DNA of 64,000 bases from Flavobacteriales bacterium. Lineage in GTDB: Bacteria > Bacteroidota > Bacteroidia > Flavobacteriales > Flavobacteriaceae. The stretch covers positions 319,607-383,606 of the forward strand of contig JACJYY010000003.1 of the NCBI GenBank assembly GCA_020635875.1, given 5' to 3'. Numbering within the stretch: position 1 is the stretch's first letter; each line of letters begins with the position of its first letter. This document shows, in pieces, positions 1-7,484 of this stretch. The position numbers and the translations under genes were made by a program. The notes beneath the pieces were generated by a model. It searched no databases. It was not told the origin of the DNA and saw only the letters and a program-made list of their open reading frames with translations.

Positions 1-89
1 AAATATCCCTGTCATTATTTCAAAATCTGATTCTGTATTTTAACGAAACTGTTAAAAAAACAGTGATTGAATAATAAAATGATATTAAT

Positions 90-1210
90 ATTAGTTTCAA
101 TTAGTAAATGCAATTTTTAACGGGGCTTATACTTTATTTTTTCGGACAAAAGAAGAGAGAGATATCTCTTCTCTTTGTTCCGAATAGGTAAACACTATTA
201 TATTAGTCTCCGTCCTAAAAGTTGTAATATGAAGCATTTAACTAAGGAGCAAAGATACGTTTTATCGGTAATGCTCAACAATGGATTTAATAAGACCACC
301 ATAGCAAAAGAACTTAACGTTCACTTAAGTACGGTAGGTAGGGAACTTAAAAGGAACAGTTTAAAACGAGGCAATTACAATCCAGAAAAAGCCAATGAAA
401 TGGCTTCAGAGCGAAAGGAACGCTTTACTAGTGTTAGACGTTTTACAAAAGCTATTGAGAAAAAAGTACGTTATTATATAGAATACGAACAATGGTCTCC
501 AGAAGAAATAGTAGGCTATTGTAAAAGTCAAAAAATTGAAATGGTGTCTATTGAGCGTATTTATCAATATGTTAGATTAGACAAGGAAAATGGTGGCACA
601 CTATACAAGCATTTACGTCATCAATTAAAGCACAGAAAACGTCCGGTTGGCGGTGCAACAAAAGTTAAAATCAAGAACCGAGTTGGTGTAGAAAACAGGT
701 CAGAAAAAGCAAACAAACGTGACGAATTTGGACATTGGGAAGCTGATTTAATAGCTGGGAAAAACCACAAAGGTTTTATACTTACATTAACAGAAAGGGT
801 GTCAAAAGAGCTCCTAATAGCCTATTTACCTAATGGAAAAAACGCAGAGGGTGTCAGCAAAGCAATGACAGACACATTATTACCGTATAAAAAATGGGTT
901 AAATCCATTACTATGGACAATGGCCTTGAATTTGCCCAACACCAAGTAGTTGCTGAAAAGTTAAATGCAAAAACTTTTTTTACCAATCCTTATTGCTCCT
1001 GGGAAAAAGGACAAATAGAATATATGAACAAACTATTACGGCAATATTACCCAAAAAACAAACCCATTACAGAACATAACACAAATAATATCAACAAAAT
1101 ACAAATGAAACTAAATAATAGACCAAGGAAAAACCTAGGGTTTAAAAAACCTTATGAAGTATTTTTTAATTTTATAAATCAAAAAATTGCATTTGCTAGT
1201 TGAATCTACC
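90..1210 (+). mobile_element. IS30-family insertion sequence, copy 1
   Basis: An 1121-bp element containing one transposase gene. It matches the element at 20139-21259, which lies in the opposite orientation. The ends are imperfect inverted repeats of about 29 bp (24 matches), sharing AAATGCAATTTTT on the inner side. It is flanked by the direct repeat AAT (87-89 and 1211-1213), read as a 3-bp target duplication; short duplications of 2-4 bp are usual for IS30. The limits come from comparing both copies with their flanks. Confidence 0.93.
229..1203 (+). CDS. IS30-family transposase, copy 1
   Basis: DDE transposase of 324 aa. The frame extends upstream to a TTG at 175, but the ATG at 229 gives MKHLTKEQRY, the normal start of IS30 transposases. 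An N-terminal helix-turn-helix (roughly residues 1-45, KTTIAKELNVHLSTVGREL) precedes the catalytic core. The core shows HWEADLI (D173), ITMDNGLEF (D230) and SWEKGQIEY (E264), the DDE spacing of the family. The protein is identical to that of the copy at 20146-21120. It looks intact and probably active. The frame ends seven bases before the right end of the element. Confidence 0.95.
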   Translation: MKHLTKEQRYVLSVMLNNGFNKTTIAKELNVHLSTVGRELKRNSLKRGNYNPEKANEMASERKERFTSVRRFTKAIEKKVRYYIEYEQWSPEEIVGYCKSQKIEMVSIERIYQYVRLDKENGGTLYKHLRHQLKHRKRPVGGATKVKIKNRVGVENRSEKANKRDEFGHWEADLIAGKNHKGFILTLTERVSKELLIAYLPNGKNAEGVSKAMTDTLLPYKKWVKSITMDNGLEFAQHQVVAEKLNAKTFFTNPYCSWEKGQIEYMNKLLRQYYPKNKPITEHNTNNINKIQMKLNNRPRKNLGFKKPYEVFFNFINQKIAFAS

Positions 1211-1307
1211 AATACATAAACCGTTAAAATTGAATTGTTTTTGCTGTGATTATTTCAGTTATTTAGGAAAATTTGAGTGTTTATTTTAAAAATAAAATCG
1301 CTTTTTT

Positions 1308-1718
1308 ATGGCTCTTAAAGTTGCTATTTCCCACAAGACATCTTACCTCTTTGACAGAAAAGTTAATTTGTCTCCACACATATTTCGGCTACGACCTGCA
1401 CCACACAGCAGAACCCCAATAGAATCGTTTTCCTTAAAGATTACCCCCGAAGACCATTTTTTCAATTGGCAACAAGACCCTTTTGGGAATTATCAGGCTA
1501 GAGTTGTTTTTAAGGAAAAGACAGAAAAATTAACAATAGATGTAGAGATTATTGCTGATTTAAAGACCATAAATCCATTTGATTTTTTTGTTGAAGAATC
1601 AGCTGAGGAGTTTCCGTTTAATTATAGTTCAGAAATTAAACAAGAATTAGCCCCCTATTTAGAAACTTTTCCTTCAGAATCAAACACTTCATCTAGAAGT
1701 TTGTTATCAAAAAAATAG
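1308..1718 (+). pseudogene. N-terminal fragment of a large DUF2126/transglutaminase-like protein
   Basis: The first about 120 residues (VAISHKTSYLFDRKV, SPHIFRLRPAPHSRTP, NWQQDPFGNYQARVVF, ELAPYLE) look like the N-terminal beta-sandwich of bacterial transglutaminase-family proteins that also carry DUF2126. Those proteins usually exceed 1000 aa, while this frame stops at 136 aa. The last residues (SNTSSRSLLSKK) do not look like the family. The catalytic transglutaminase core is absent, so the gene is a stump left by a deletion or rearrangement next to the IS30 element. The partners expected in such operons (alpha-E and ATP-grasp proteins) are not seen. The family assignment is from memory. Confidence 0.7.
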
Positions 1719-1941
1719 TTCGAAAATAGGGGTGTGTTTGAAGCCATAAACAATGGTATTTGTTATTGTCTAAGGTATTAATAAAGCCCCTGTTTGCTTG
1801 GGATAATTCGGTAAAAATAAGGGTTTGAATTTAGTAAAGTGCCAAAATTGAATATTGGATTTTGACGGTATAGTAGTTTGGGGTGTTTTTAGGTGTTTTT
1901 GAGAAAATGCGTTTTTCTGGGATTCGTGTTTTTTGTGAATT

Positions 1942-2010
1942 TTAGTTTATCTGCTCAATGAGTTTATCTAAATCGAATTTTATAATATTCCAGAAATATA
2001 TTTTGTATAT
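1942..2010 (-). pseudogene. C-terminal remnant of a HepT-like toxin gene
   Basis: On the minus strand this stretch reads YKIYFWNIIKFDLDKLIEQIN followed by a stop (shown here without its first two residues: KIYFWNIIKFDLDKLIEQIN). It resembles the HepT C-terminal helix (compare YEIIWDIIESYLDELIEWL in the intact HepT at 2865-3200). No start codon or upstream HepT sequence precedes it. It is therefore probably a decayed second HepT gene. The stretch between 1719 and 1941 shows no other recognisable content. The call is an inference from a short match. Confidence 0.4.
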
Positions 2011-2018
2011 CACATTTT

Positions 2019-2052
2019 CCCTCAATAAGTAGCTAAAGCTAATTATTGAGGG
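2019..2052 (-). terminator. Stem-loop downstream of mscL
   Basis: A perfect 10-bp inverted repeat (CCCTCAATAA, 14-nt loop, TTATTGAGGG) lies 30 bp beyond the mscL stop. It has no clear T-run on either side, so it may be a weak or factor-assisted terminator or a 3'-end stabilising hairpin. Confidence 0.5.
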
Positions 2053-2081
2053 CTGTGAAGCTGACATTGTCGTCAACTGTT

Positions 2082-2507
2082 TTACTTTTTAAGAAGGTCT
2101 CTTATTTCGGTAAGGAGTATTTCTTCTTTCGATGGTTGAGGTGGAGCGGCAGGTGCTTCTTCTTCTTTCTTCTCTATTTTCTCTTTCATTTTATTGTATG
2201 CTTTCACTACCATAAATATTGAAAAAGCGACGATTAAAAAAGTAATAACAGAGTTAATAAACAGACCATAACTTATGGCTACTTCTGCAACGCCATCTCC
2301 GGCACCAGCGGCAGATTCTGCAATAGCAGGCTCAATTACATATTTTAGTTCAGAAAAATCAACACCACCGATGATTTTCCCGACAGGAGGCATTATGATA
2401 TCATTTACTAATGATTTGACAATAGCACCAAAATAGGTAGCCATAATAAGACCCACTGCCATTTCCATGACATTTCCTTTGCTGATAAACTTTTTGAATT
2501 CTTTCAT
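2082..2507 (-). CDS. mscL: Large-conductance mechanosensitive channel MscL
   Basis: A 141-aa inner-membrane channel that opens under hypo-osmotic shock to release solutes. The N-terminal amphipathic helix (KEFKKFISKGNVMEMAVGL), the first transmembrane helix and the motif NDIIMPPVGKIIGGVDF are typical of MscL. A periplasmic loop rich in Ala and Gly (about residues 60-78), a second transmembrane helix (about 82-103) and a charged Pro/Glu-rich C-terminal bundle follow. The length is normal. It stands alone on the minus strand between decayed genes and is not part of an obvious operon. Confidence 0.97.
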   Translation of the reverse strand: MKEFKKFISKGNVMEMAVGLIMATYFGAIVKSLVNDIIMPPVGKIIGGVDFSELKYVIEPAIAESAAGAGDGVAEVAISYGLFINSVITFLIVAFSIFMVVKAYNKMKEKIEKKEEEAPAAPPQPSKEEILLTEIRDLLKK

Positions 2508-2542
2508 TTTCTTAATTTTTAATTATACAATTTATAAACGAT

Positions 2543-2638
2543 TTACACTATTTTTTGACCTTTTTCGAGTTGTAGGTCTTGGGCATTAGCGGAAGTAATG
2601 AATAGTATTCCAGCTATTGCAAATAACTTTTTTTTCAT
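2543..2638 (-). pseudogene. Signal-peptide stub of a lost exported protein
   Basis: A 31-codon frame (MKKKLFAIAGILFITSANAQ then DLQLEKGQKIV and a stop). It has a well-formed signal peptide: a Lys-rich start, a hydrophobic core and an SANAQ cleavage site. Almost no mature domain follows, so it looks like the 5' end of an exported-protein gene whose remainder was lost. It could also be a genuine very short secreted peptide. Nothing else is recognisable between 2508 and 2864. Confidence 0.45.
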
Positions 2639-2864
2639 GGGATGTTTGTTTTGGGTTAATAATTTGTTTTGGGTGTTTTTTATATGTCTACTAGATATCA
2701 GTTGATATTAGCGTGGACAAAGTACAAAAACCATCTCATATATTTGGGTAAAAATTAACATGATTTTGGTGTTTTAATAAATCAATAATATATAGGTTGT
2801 GAACCGTATTTGATTAAATGTACTGATGCAATAGAAATACAGATAAACGATCTAAAGAAATTAT

Positions 2865-3200
2865 TTACGCCTCTGTTTGTTCGAGCCACTCAATTAGTTC
2901 GTCTAAATAGGATTCGATAATATCCCAGATTATTTCGTAGTCGATTCCAAAATATTCATGCACTATTCGGTTTCTAAAACCTCTTAGTCTATCCCATTCT
3001 ATATCGGGATGTGTAAGTTTAAAATCTGGTGAAATTCGATTTGAGGCTTCTCCAATTATTTCAAAGTTTCGGACTACGGCATCGATTGTTTTTTCATCCT
3101 CAATAAAATCTTCAAATTCCATGTTGGCGGTGTAGCGCTTAATTTTGTAAGCAGATTGCAACATGTCGTCTATTAGCAGATTGAAGTCCCTTTTAGACAT
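2865..3200 (-). CDS. hepT: HepT-family toxin (DUF86) of a HepT/MntA pair
   Basis: All-helical 111-aa protein carrying the HepT RNase motif RX4H: R76-N-R-I-V-H81, followed two residues on by Tyr83 (HEY). In studied pairs this RX4-6H motif is the RNase active site and the nearby Tyr is AMPylated by the MntA partner, which neutralises the toxin. The start overlaps the 3' end of mntA by 8 bp, so the genes are transcribed together with the antitoxin first. All key residues are present, so the pair should be functional. Confidence 0.92.
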   Translation of the reverse strand: MSKRDFNLLIDDMLQSAYKIKRYTANMEFEDFIEDEKTIDAVVRNFEIIGEASNRISPDFKLTHPDIEWDRLRGFRNRIVHEYFGIDYEIIWDIIESYLDELIEWLEQTEA

Positions 3201-3483
3201 AGATTAAGTCTTCGTTTATTGCTTGAAGGTATTTTTTATGGATTCCTTTTTTAGAAACCAAATCAACTTTAGAGCCTATGATTCGTTCTAATTCATCGGC
3301 TAAGTCGATAAAGCGAATGCCAATTTTTCCTGAAAATTCAACAAGAATGTCAACGTCACTGTTTTCTGTGTTTTCTTTTCGAGAAACAGATCCGAATATT
3401 GCCATTGAGCTAATAGGGTATTTCTCATAAAGTCTGGTTTTATGAGCGCTCAATGTTGCTTTTATTTCTTGTAGGGTTTTCAT
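3193..3483 (-). CDS. mntA: MntA-type nucleotidyltransferase antitoxin
   Basis: A minimal nucleotidyltransferase of 96 aa. The GSX10DXD motif is exact: G31-S32, D43 and D45 (FGSVSRKENTENSDVDILVE). In characterised systems this enzyme adds AMP to the Tyr of the partner HepT. It lies immediately upstream of hepT with an 8-bp overlap, the standard order. The 220-bp upstream region down to 3703 consists largely of an interspersed repeat, so the promoter must lie within or beside that repeat. Confidence 0.92.
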   Translation of the reverse strand: MKTLQEIKATLSAHKTRLYEKYPISSMAIFGSVSRKENTENSDVDILVEFSGKIGIRFIDLADELERIIGSKVDLVSKKGIHKKYLQAINEDLIYV

Positions 3484-3550
3484 AGGTTCAAATTTATTAA
3501 AATAAATTCAAATCGAGGGTTTGTGTTGGATGTTGAGAGGTAGAATGTGT

Positions 3551-3720
3551 TTTCTTTTTCTTTCCCATTGCCGCAAAGAAACAAAGGTCTAGCGCTTACA
3601 GCCTTTCGCTAAAAATTATATTGCTTCACTAAAAGAAATGAATTTGCTGTCACAACATTTCTTTTTTTACGTTTCGCAATACCATTTTATTTACGCTCCA
3701 TGCTTAATGCGCGGGGTTTT
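3551..3720 (-). repeat. Degenerate interspersed repeat, copy 1
   Basis: About 170 bp matching, with many differences, the stretch at 6841-7046. Both begin TTTCCCATTGCC and share GCCTTYCGCTAAAAA, a hairpin of AAAAGAAA with TTTCTTTT arms, and TTTTATT(T/A)ACGC...CTTAATG. It covers the last codons of the gene that ends at 3704. Both copies directly follow the stop of a minus-strand gene, so the element may work as a 3'-end or terminator-like sequence. Confidence 0.6.
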
Positions 3721-4072
3721 GTTCTATTTTGTTATTTTTTCTAACACGATAAGCATTAAAAAATTTAACACTCGCAATTTGTTGTCTATAAATAAAAATT
3801 GGGATTAAACCAGAGGCAGAACTTATAGCGCCGTAATGTTGCCAAAGCAGTGCAGTTACGATTAGAAAAACTATTACTCCAATGATTGAATATATTTGGT
3901 TAGGTTCTGCATAGACATCATTTACATGAAACACATTCTTTCTTGCACAGTGCGGACATTTCTTTTCAAATTGATCTCCTTTTTCTTTTTGTAGTTCAGG
4001 TCTGTCCGTTGCACTTGATTTTATCGTTATTTCTTTTTTGCAGTGTTTGCAAAGAGCAACTCGTTTTATCAT
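3704..4072 (-). CDS. Small zinc-ribbon membrane protein, function unknown
   Basis: A 122-aa protein that I do not recognise. Two Cys pairs (CKHC at 8-11, CPHC at 39-42) form a likely zinc ribbon, followed by a transmembrane helix (about 61-80) and a second hydrophobic stretch (about 82-95), then a basic tail. The final residues (IEQNPAH) are encoded inside the interspersed repeat, so the natural C-terminus may have been replaced when the repeat arrived. It is the last gene of a five-gene leftward operon, 4 bp after its neighbour, which also carries Cys-pair motifs. Confidence 0.7.
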   Translation of the reverse strand: MIKRVALCKHCKKEITIKSSATDRPELQKEKGDQFEKKCPHCARKNVFHVNDVYAEPNQIYSIIGVIVFLIVTALLWQHYGAISSASGLIPIFIYRQQIASVKFFNAYRVRKNNKIEQNPAH

Positions 4073-4076
4073 GGGA

Positions 4077-4685
4077 TTAATTGTTTTCCAGTTTGTAATC
4101 TTTATTGTGCATTTCTACCAACCTCCTGAGAGTTTTCTCATCGCTTCCTTCGAGTCTGATTATTGCCGTGTGGGCTTCAAGGAATTCGTTTAAAACTCTA
4201 TTGTGGATTTTGTCTAAGAAAAAGGCATTCACCAATTCTTTTATCAAAATGTACGGAGTTAATAATATCCCAGACTTTGACCACCATCCTAAAATGGCTG
4301 TGGTTATAATTGCGTTAAATTTGGCTTTTCGGCCGCAGCTAGGACACAGGATTCTCGTAGCTTTCGTTTCATATGACCAAAACACTAGTGAAACGATATC
4401 TTGAATTTCATATGCTCTTAGCTTTTCAAATCTTTGGTCGCATTTTGGACAGTTGAGGTTTTCGATTTTTCGAATCAAGGTTTGTTTTTCAAGTTCACTA
4501 AAGACGTCAACTTCGGCATCTACCCATGTAATGAGTTCTGGGTCCAGATTACGTCTGATGAGTTCGTCTTTCAGAACTGGAATGATTTCAGGTCTAAGGC
4601 TTTTTGCTTCGGATGATGCAATTTCCTCAATTTCGAGGTTGCTAAGTTTTTTATAGTTTTCTCTTATTTCTTCTGGGGAGTACAT
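4077..4685 (-). CDS. Zinc-ribbon protein with C-terminal hydrophobic region, function unknown
   Basis: A 202-aa protein. The N-terminal about 55 residues (YKKLSNLEIEEIASSEAKSL, RPEIIPVLKDELIRRNLD) form a helical module seen at the front of other uncharacterised Bacteroidota proteins. Two CPxC pairs (CPKC about residue 79, CPSC about 114) suggest a zinc ribbon, and a hydrophobic stretch follows (about 128-155). The start ATG at 4685 lies 27 bp after the archaemetzincin-like gene. Sharing the ribbon plus membrane design with the next gene suggests a common process, but no function can be assigned. Confidence 0.7.
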   Translation of the reverse strand: MYSPEEIRENYKKLSNLEIEEIASSEAKSLRPEIIPVLKDELIRRNLDPELITWVDAEVDVFSELEKQTLIRKIENLNCPKCDQRFEKLRAYEIQDIVSLVFWSYETKATRILCPSCGRKAKFNAIITTAILGWWSKSGILLTPYILIKELVNAFFLDKIHNRVLNEFLEAHTAIIRLEGSDEKTLRRLVEMHNKDYKLENN

Positions 4686-4712
4686 CTTTCTTCTTTAACA
4701 AGTGCAAAATAA

Positions 4713-5324
4713 TCATTCTATCTCATGTTTACACTTATCACAAAGGTTGAGTTTGACCAAATCAATTGTTTTTATGGATTCAGCGGCGTCTCTCATTACG
4801 CATTCTTCATTAGGACAGTGCTTTAGTCCTAAATTGTGACCAATTTCGTGGATGCATATTTTTTTGAATCGTTCCACAAATTTCGATGGATTGCTTTTGA
4901 TTCTATGTGTAGAAACGATGCAGCTTTCGCCAGGGCAATAACCAAGTCCAAAAACACCCCAGTCTTCATATTTAGATTCTGGTTTTATAGTGTTTCCCCA
5001 AAGGTCTTTTTTTGTGGTTGAAATGTCTTTTAGGGTCAAGCCCAAAACATGATCTATTGAATCTGGCTTTTCTTCTTTTAGAATAGCGAGAAGTTTGTCT
5101 GCTCGATATCGAGGTGATTTTACATTAATAAAAGTTGATTTGGGTAAAGGTTTATTTTCAAGTTTTATAACATCGAAACCGTAGATTTTTTTAATCGTGT
5201 TTTCTAGTGTATCGATTAGAGTTGTGTTGAATTTGCCATAGGGTTGGATGCCTGTGGTTTTGTTAGAGTTGTTAGTGCAGGAGATAAAGACAACTAGTAT
5301 TGCTATGTAGAGGTTTGTTTTCAT
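4713..5324 (-). CDS. Archaemetzincin-like (M54) metalloprotease lipoprotein
   Basis: A 203-aa protein with a lipoprotein signal (FISC, lipidated Cys16), so probably anchored on the periplasmic face of a membrane. The full archaemetzincin signature is present: HEIGHNLGLKHC (H159, E160, H163, G166, H169, C170), C175-x-M177, then C195-x-x-C198 after exactly 17 residues. In the family the three His bind catalytic zinc and the four Cys a structural zinc. Known archaemetzincins are usually cytoplasmic, so export as a lipoprotein is notable. It sits between a YiiX-like hydrolase (stop adjacent to this start) and a zinc-ribbon gene. The substrate is unknown. Confidence 0.88.
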   Translation of the reverse strand: MKTNLYIAILVVFISCTNNSNKTTGIQPYGKFNTTLIDTLENTIKKIYGFDVIKLENKPLPKSTFINVKSPRYRADKLLAILKEEKPDSIDHVLGLTLKDISTTKKDLWGNTIKPESKYEDWGVFGLGYCPGESCIVSTHRIKSNPSKFVERFKKICIHEIGHNLGLKHCPNEECVMRDAAESIKTIDLVKLNLCDKCKHEIE

Positions 5325-5966
5325 CTATTCAATTGTCACTAATTTATCAGAATTGAACATTGCTGCTGGAGATATCACTTTTTCGTTTAATGGTATATTG
5401 TCTCCATAACGTTCTTTCATTTTGGCTTGAACGGCTTTATGACTGAGGTCAAAATCGGAGAGTGCTTCTAAGGCTCCAATTTCGATTCCTGTGGCTTCTT
5501 TGTAGATTTTCCAAACTAACTCTGAGCAATAGATTCTGTCATTAGACCATTCAAAATAGATGTCATAGGGTTTACCCTTAAATTGTTGTCCAATCTGTTT
5601 CATTTTTGACAAGACAGAAGGTGTGACGATTTTATCAGCGTTTTTCAATCGCTTGATAACATAGTGTTCTTTTTCTCCTCGTTTAATCCATTTTGATAAA
5701 GGTGTTAATTGAACAGGTTGTATTGCTTCATACACGAAATACTTGCCGTCTTTTTCATAGATGATACCCATGTGACTGTATTTTGATTTCGTAGCGAGTT
5801 GAATGGCTTTGCTTTGGCTTGATTTTGAAGTTTGGAAGATAATGTTACCGTTTTGAATTTCATTATTTTCTATTTTCTTTTCTGTTGTATGGGATTGGGA
5901 ATAGAAGTAGTAGAGGGTTCCAAAGATTAAAAGATTTATAATTATAAGGAGTGTTTTTCTTTTCAT
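5325..5966 (-). CDS. YiiX/YebB-like (NlpC/P60 superfamily) cysteine hydrolase
   Basis: A 213-aa protein with one N-terminal membrane anchor or uncleaved signal (residues 4-22). The motifs fit the permuted papain-like YiiX family: NGNIIFQ, YSHMGIIYE (H65), the YEA segment (E80) and YCSELVWKIY (catalytic C147). Family members act on amide or ester bonds, sometimes of lipids or peptidoglycan; the substrate here is unknown. It overlaps the upstream lipoprotein gene by 4 bp and abuts the archaemetzincin-like gene, so the three envelope proteins are made together. Confidence 0.85.
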   Translation of the reverse strand: MKRKTLLIIINLLIFGTLYYFYSQSHTTEKKIENNEIQNGNIIFQTSKSSQSKAIQLATKSKYSHMGIIYEKDGKYFVYEAIQPVQLTPLSKWIKRGEKEHYVIKRLKNADKIVTPSVLSKMKQIGQQFKGKPYDIYFEWSNDRIYCSELVWKIYKEATGIEIGALEALSDFDLSHKAVQAKMKERYGDNIPLNEKVISPAAMFNSDKLVTIE

Positions 5967-6511
5967 TTTTGAAGTGTTTTTACATCATGAAGATAGAAAA
6001 AATCTGTTGTGTCCTTGACTAATAAATCAGTGGTTTGTGCCCCTCCATATTTAAATAGCTTAATCAAATTCCAAGCAAGGGAATTAAATGCGATAATTCT
6101 GTTTTCAGAAATAAAAAAGAAACCCTCTTCATCAGCGGAAGCAGGTTCGTCGAAGAAATATTTGTAAACGACTAGTTGTTTGTTTTTTAAAGTATAGTTC
6201 TTCTGTGCTATTAATTTTGCTGAGGTAGTATCAATTAGTATTTCATTAGGGTTGTTTAAATTAATTTCAAAAGGCATTTCAACTATTTCTAATGTGTCAC
6301 TGCTCTCTTTTGTGATAAACAGGTATTTGGCGATACTGTCTTTTGTTTCGATTCTTAATTTTGATGAGACAGAATGATGGAATTTATTATGTAAGTAATC
6401 TTCTATTGTGGCAGGATAAGATATTATAGTGGTTTTGCTTTCTTTTTTTTGGTTGCAAGCACTGATAAGGAGAGTTAAGATTATAATGAGAAAAATCGCG
6501 GAGTTTTTCAT
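5963..6511 (-). CDS. Lipoprotein of unknown function, first gene of the operon
   Basis: A 182-aa protein with a clear lipoprotein signal: a hydrophobic stretch, then LISAC with the lipidated Cys at 19. The mature part has mixed beta strands and no motif that I recognise. It overlaps the YiiX-like gene by 4 bp and heads the leftward operon 6511 to 3704. The upstream region contains no readable TAnnTTTG element. As the first gene of an operon of envelope hydrolases it might be a partner or inhibitor, which is speculation. Confidence 0.75.
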   Translation of the reverse strand: MKNSAIFLIIILTLLISACNQKKESKTTIISYPATIEDYLHNKFHHSVSSKLRIETKDSIAKYLFITKESSDTLEIVEMPFEINLNNPNEILIDTTSAKLIAQKNYTLKNKQLVVYKYFFDEPASADEEGFFFISENRIIAFNSLAWNLIKLFKYGGAQTTDLLVKDTTDFFYLHDVKTLQK

Positions 6512-6840
6512 GCCTTGTTAATCCGAGTTGATTTGCTCTAAGGTAGAATAATTACTTAAAAACCCGACATCTTTTATAGCAGACTTTCGGCCTTTTTCGT
6601 TTTTCGTGTAAATGTATTATCGCTTTTTAGAGTTGGGAGAGGGGCGATTCCTGAACGTAGTGGCTGGAATCGTGGTTGAGGAAAAGGGATAATTGAACAT
6701 TTCATAAAAATGAAATGAGACTTGAATTTTGCTTTTTTATTCACGCTGTTTTTATTGTTTTTTACGGAGTTCATGAATCTAGCGATTTGTGTTCAAGCCA
6801 AAAGAAAATTGCGTTAACGATAAAAGAAAATAAGAAGAAT
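6512..6840. other. Gene-poor stretch with degenerate repeat-like sequence
   Basis: No convincing gene. An open frame on the minus strand (6574-6774) encodes a low-complexity run (PFPQPRFQPLRSGIAPLP) with no signal or domain. This kind of translation comes from repeats rather than genes. Together with the repeat at 6841-7046 it makes about 540 bp without a supported coding sequence. Confidence 0.5.
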
Positions 6841-7046
6841 TCTTTTTTCTTTTCCCATTGCCTCTGGTCTTTACTTTTTTGCATTGCCCAAAAAAGTAAC
6901 AAAAAACTCTAGTCCTTGCGGCCTTCCGCTAAAAACTAACTTTTTACGCTAAAAGAAAAGAACTCACTTTGTTCAGACAGCTTTTCTTTTTTAACGCTTT
7001 AAAAAGAAAGTTTTATTAACGCGTCATTCTTAATGGACGGTTTTTA
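6841..7046 (-). repeat. Degenerate interspersed repeat, copy 2
   Basis: About 200 bp related to 3551-3720. Shared blocks in order are TTTTCCCATTGCC, a GCCTTCCGCTAAAAACT block, a hairpin (AAAAGAAAAG / CTTTTCTTTT, perfect arms) and TTTTATTAACGC...CTTAATGGACGG. It begins two bases beyond the stop of the small minus-strand gene 7049-7228, the same arrangement as copy 1. Confidence 0.6.
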
Positions 7047-7048
7047 TT

Positions 7049-7228
7049 TTAGGAGATGTAAATAAGTAATGAGATTAGGATAGCGACTGCCATAACAATT
7101 ACAGTTCCGATACCAGTATTATATCTTGTTTTCTCATACTCCTTTGTTAAAAATTTTTTAGAAGAAGTTGGAGCAGGGTCAATTAGAGTTAGAACAATAA
7201 CACCAATGATTTCGAAAAAGTTTTTCAT
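7049..7228 (-). CDS. Small membrane protein, function unknown
   Basis: A 59-aa frame starting MKNFFEIIGVIVLTLIDPAP and ending in a hydrophobic helix (GTVIVMAVAILISLLIYIS). There are two hydrophobic segments separated by a short charged loop (KKFLTKEYEKTRYNTG), a credible two-helix membrane protein. It was found by reading the gap, because it falls under common length cut-offs. A terminator-like hairpin lies at 7256-7288 just upstream, and an interspersed repeat follows the stop. No homologue can be named. Confidence 0.6.
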   Translation of the reverse strand: MKNFFEIIGVIVLTLIDPAPTSSKKFLTKEYEKTRYNTGIGTVIVMAVAILISLLIYIS

Positions 7229-7255
7229 TGTACTGATTTAAAAAGAACCCTTTTA

Positions 7256-7288
7256 AACTAAAAAAGCTTCCCTTTATAGGAAAGCTCT
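7256..7288 (-). terminator. Second hairpin downstream of tRNA-Asp
   Basis: On the minus strand, AGCTTTCC pairs with GGGAAGCT (one mismatch) around a 6-nt loop, followed by TTTTTT. It lies 65 bp beyond the first tRNA terminator and just upstream of the 59-aa gene. It may be a backup terminator. Confidence 0.55.
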
Positions 7289-7352
7289 TCATTGGTTAAC
7301 AACCAAAATGAGTAATTCTCATTACTCACAACACAACATTTTAAATGTCTTT

Positions 7353-7388
7353 AAAAAAAGAAGCTCTTCGTTTGAAGAGCTCTTTTTT
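7353..7388 (-). terminator. Rho-independent terminator of tRNA-Asp
   Basis: On the minus strand an AGAGCTCTTC / GAAGAGCTTCT stem with an AAAC loop is followed by a run of T, 5 to 40 bp past the tRNA 3' end. Confidence 0.8.
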
Positions 7389-7392
7389 GAAG

Positions 7393-7466
7393 CGGTCTGG
7401 ACGGGACTCGAACCCGCGACCCCATGCGTGACAGGCATGTATTCTAACCAACTGAACTACCAAACC
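7393..7466 (-). tRNA. tRNA-Asp (GTC)
   Basis: On the minus strand the acceptor GGTTTGG pairs with CCAGACC, followed by discriminator G (the Asp identity base). The anticodon arm is CATGC-CTGTCAC-GCATG with anticodon GTC, and the T arm is GCGGG-TTCGAGT-CCCGT. The CCA tail is not encoded. It is preceded by a strong promoter and followed by two hairpins, so it is an independent single-gene unit. Confidence 0.97.
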
Positions 7467-7484
7467 GTTTGTTTTGTTCGCGGG

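Noticed and set aside
2739..2746. A plus-strand TATATTTG promoter element
   Set aside because: No TTG at the right distance and no plus-strand gene follows; a chance match in AT-rich DNA.
4105..4404. A 99-aa plus-strand open frame
   Set aside because: Lies antisense within the zinc-ribbon gene 4077-4685, whose CPxC motifs and operon context are convincing.
6574..6774. A 66-aa minus-strand open frame with PFPQPRFQPLRSG
   Set aside because: Low complexity, no signal or domain, in a repeat-rich gap; typical of translated repeats rather than a gene.
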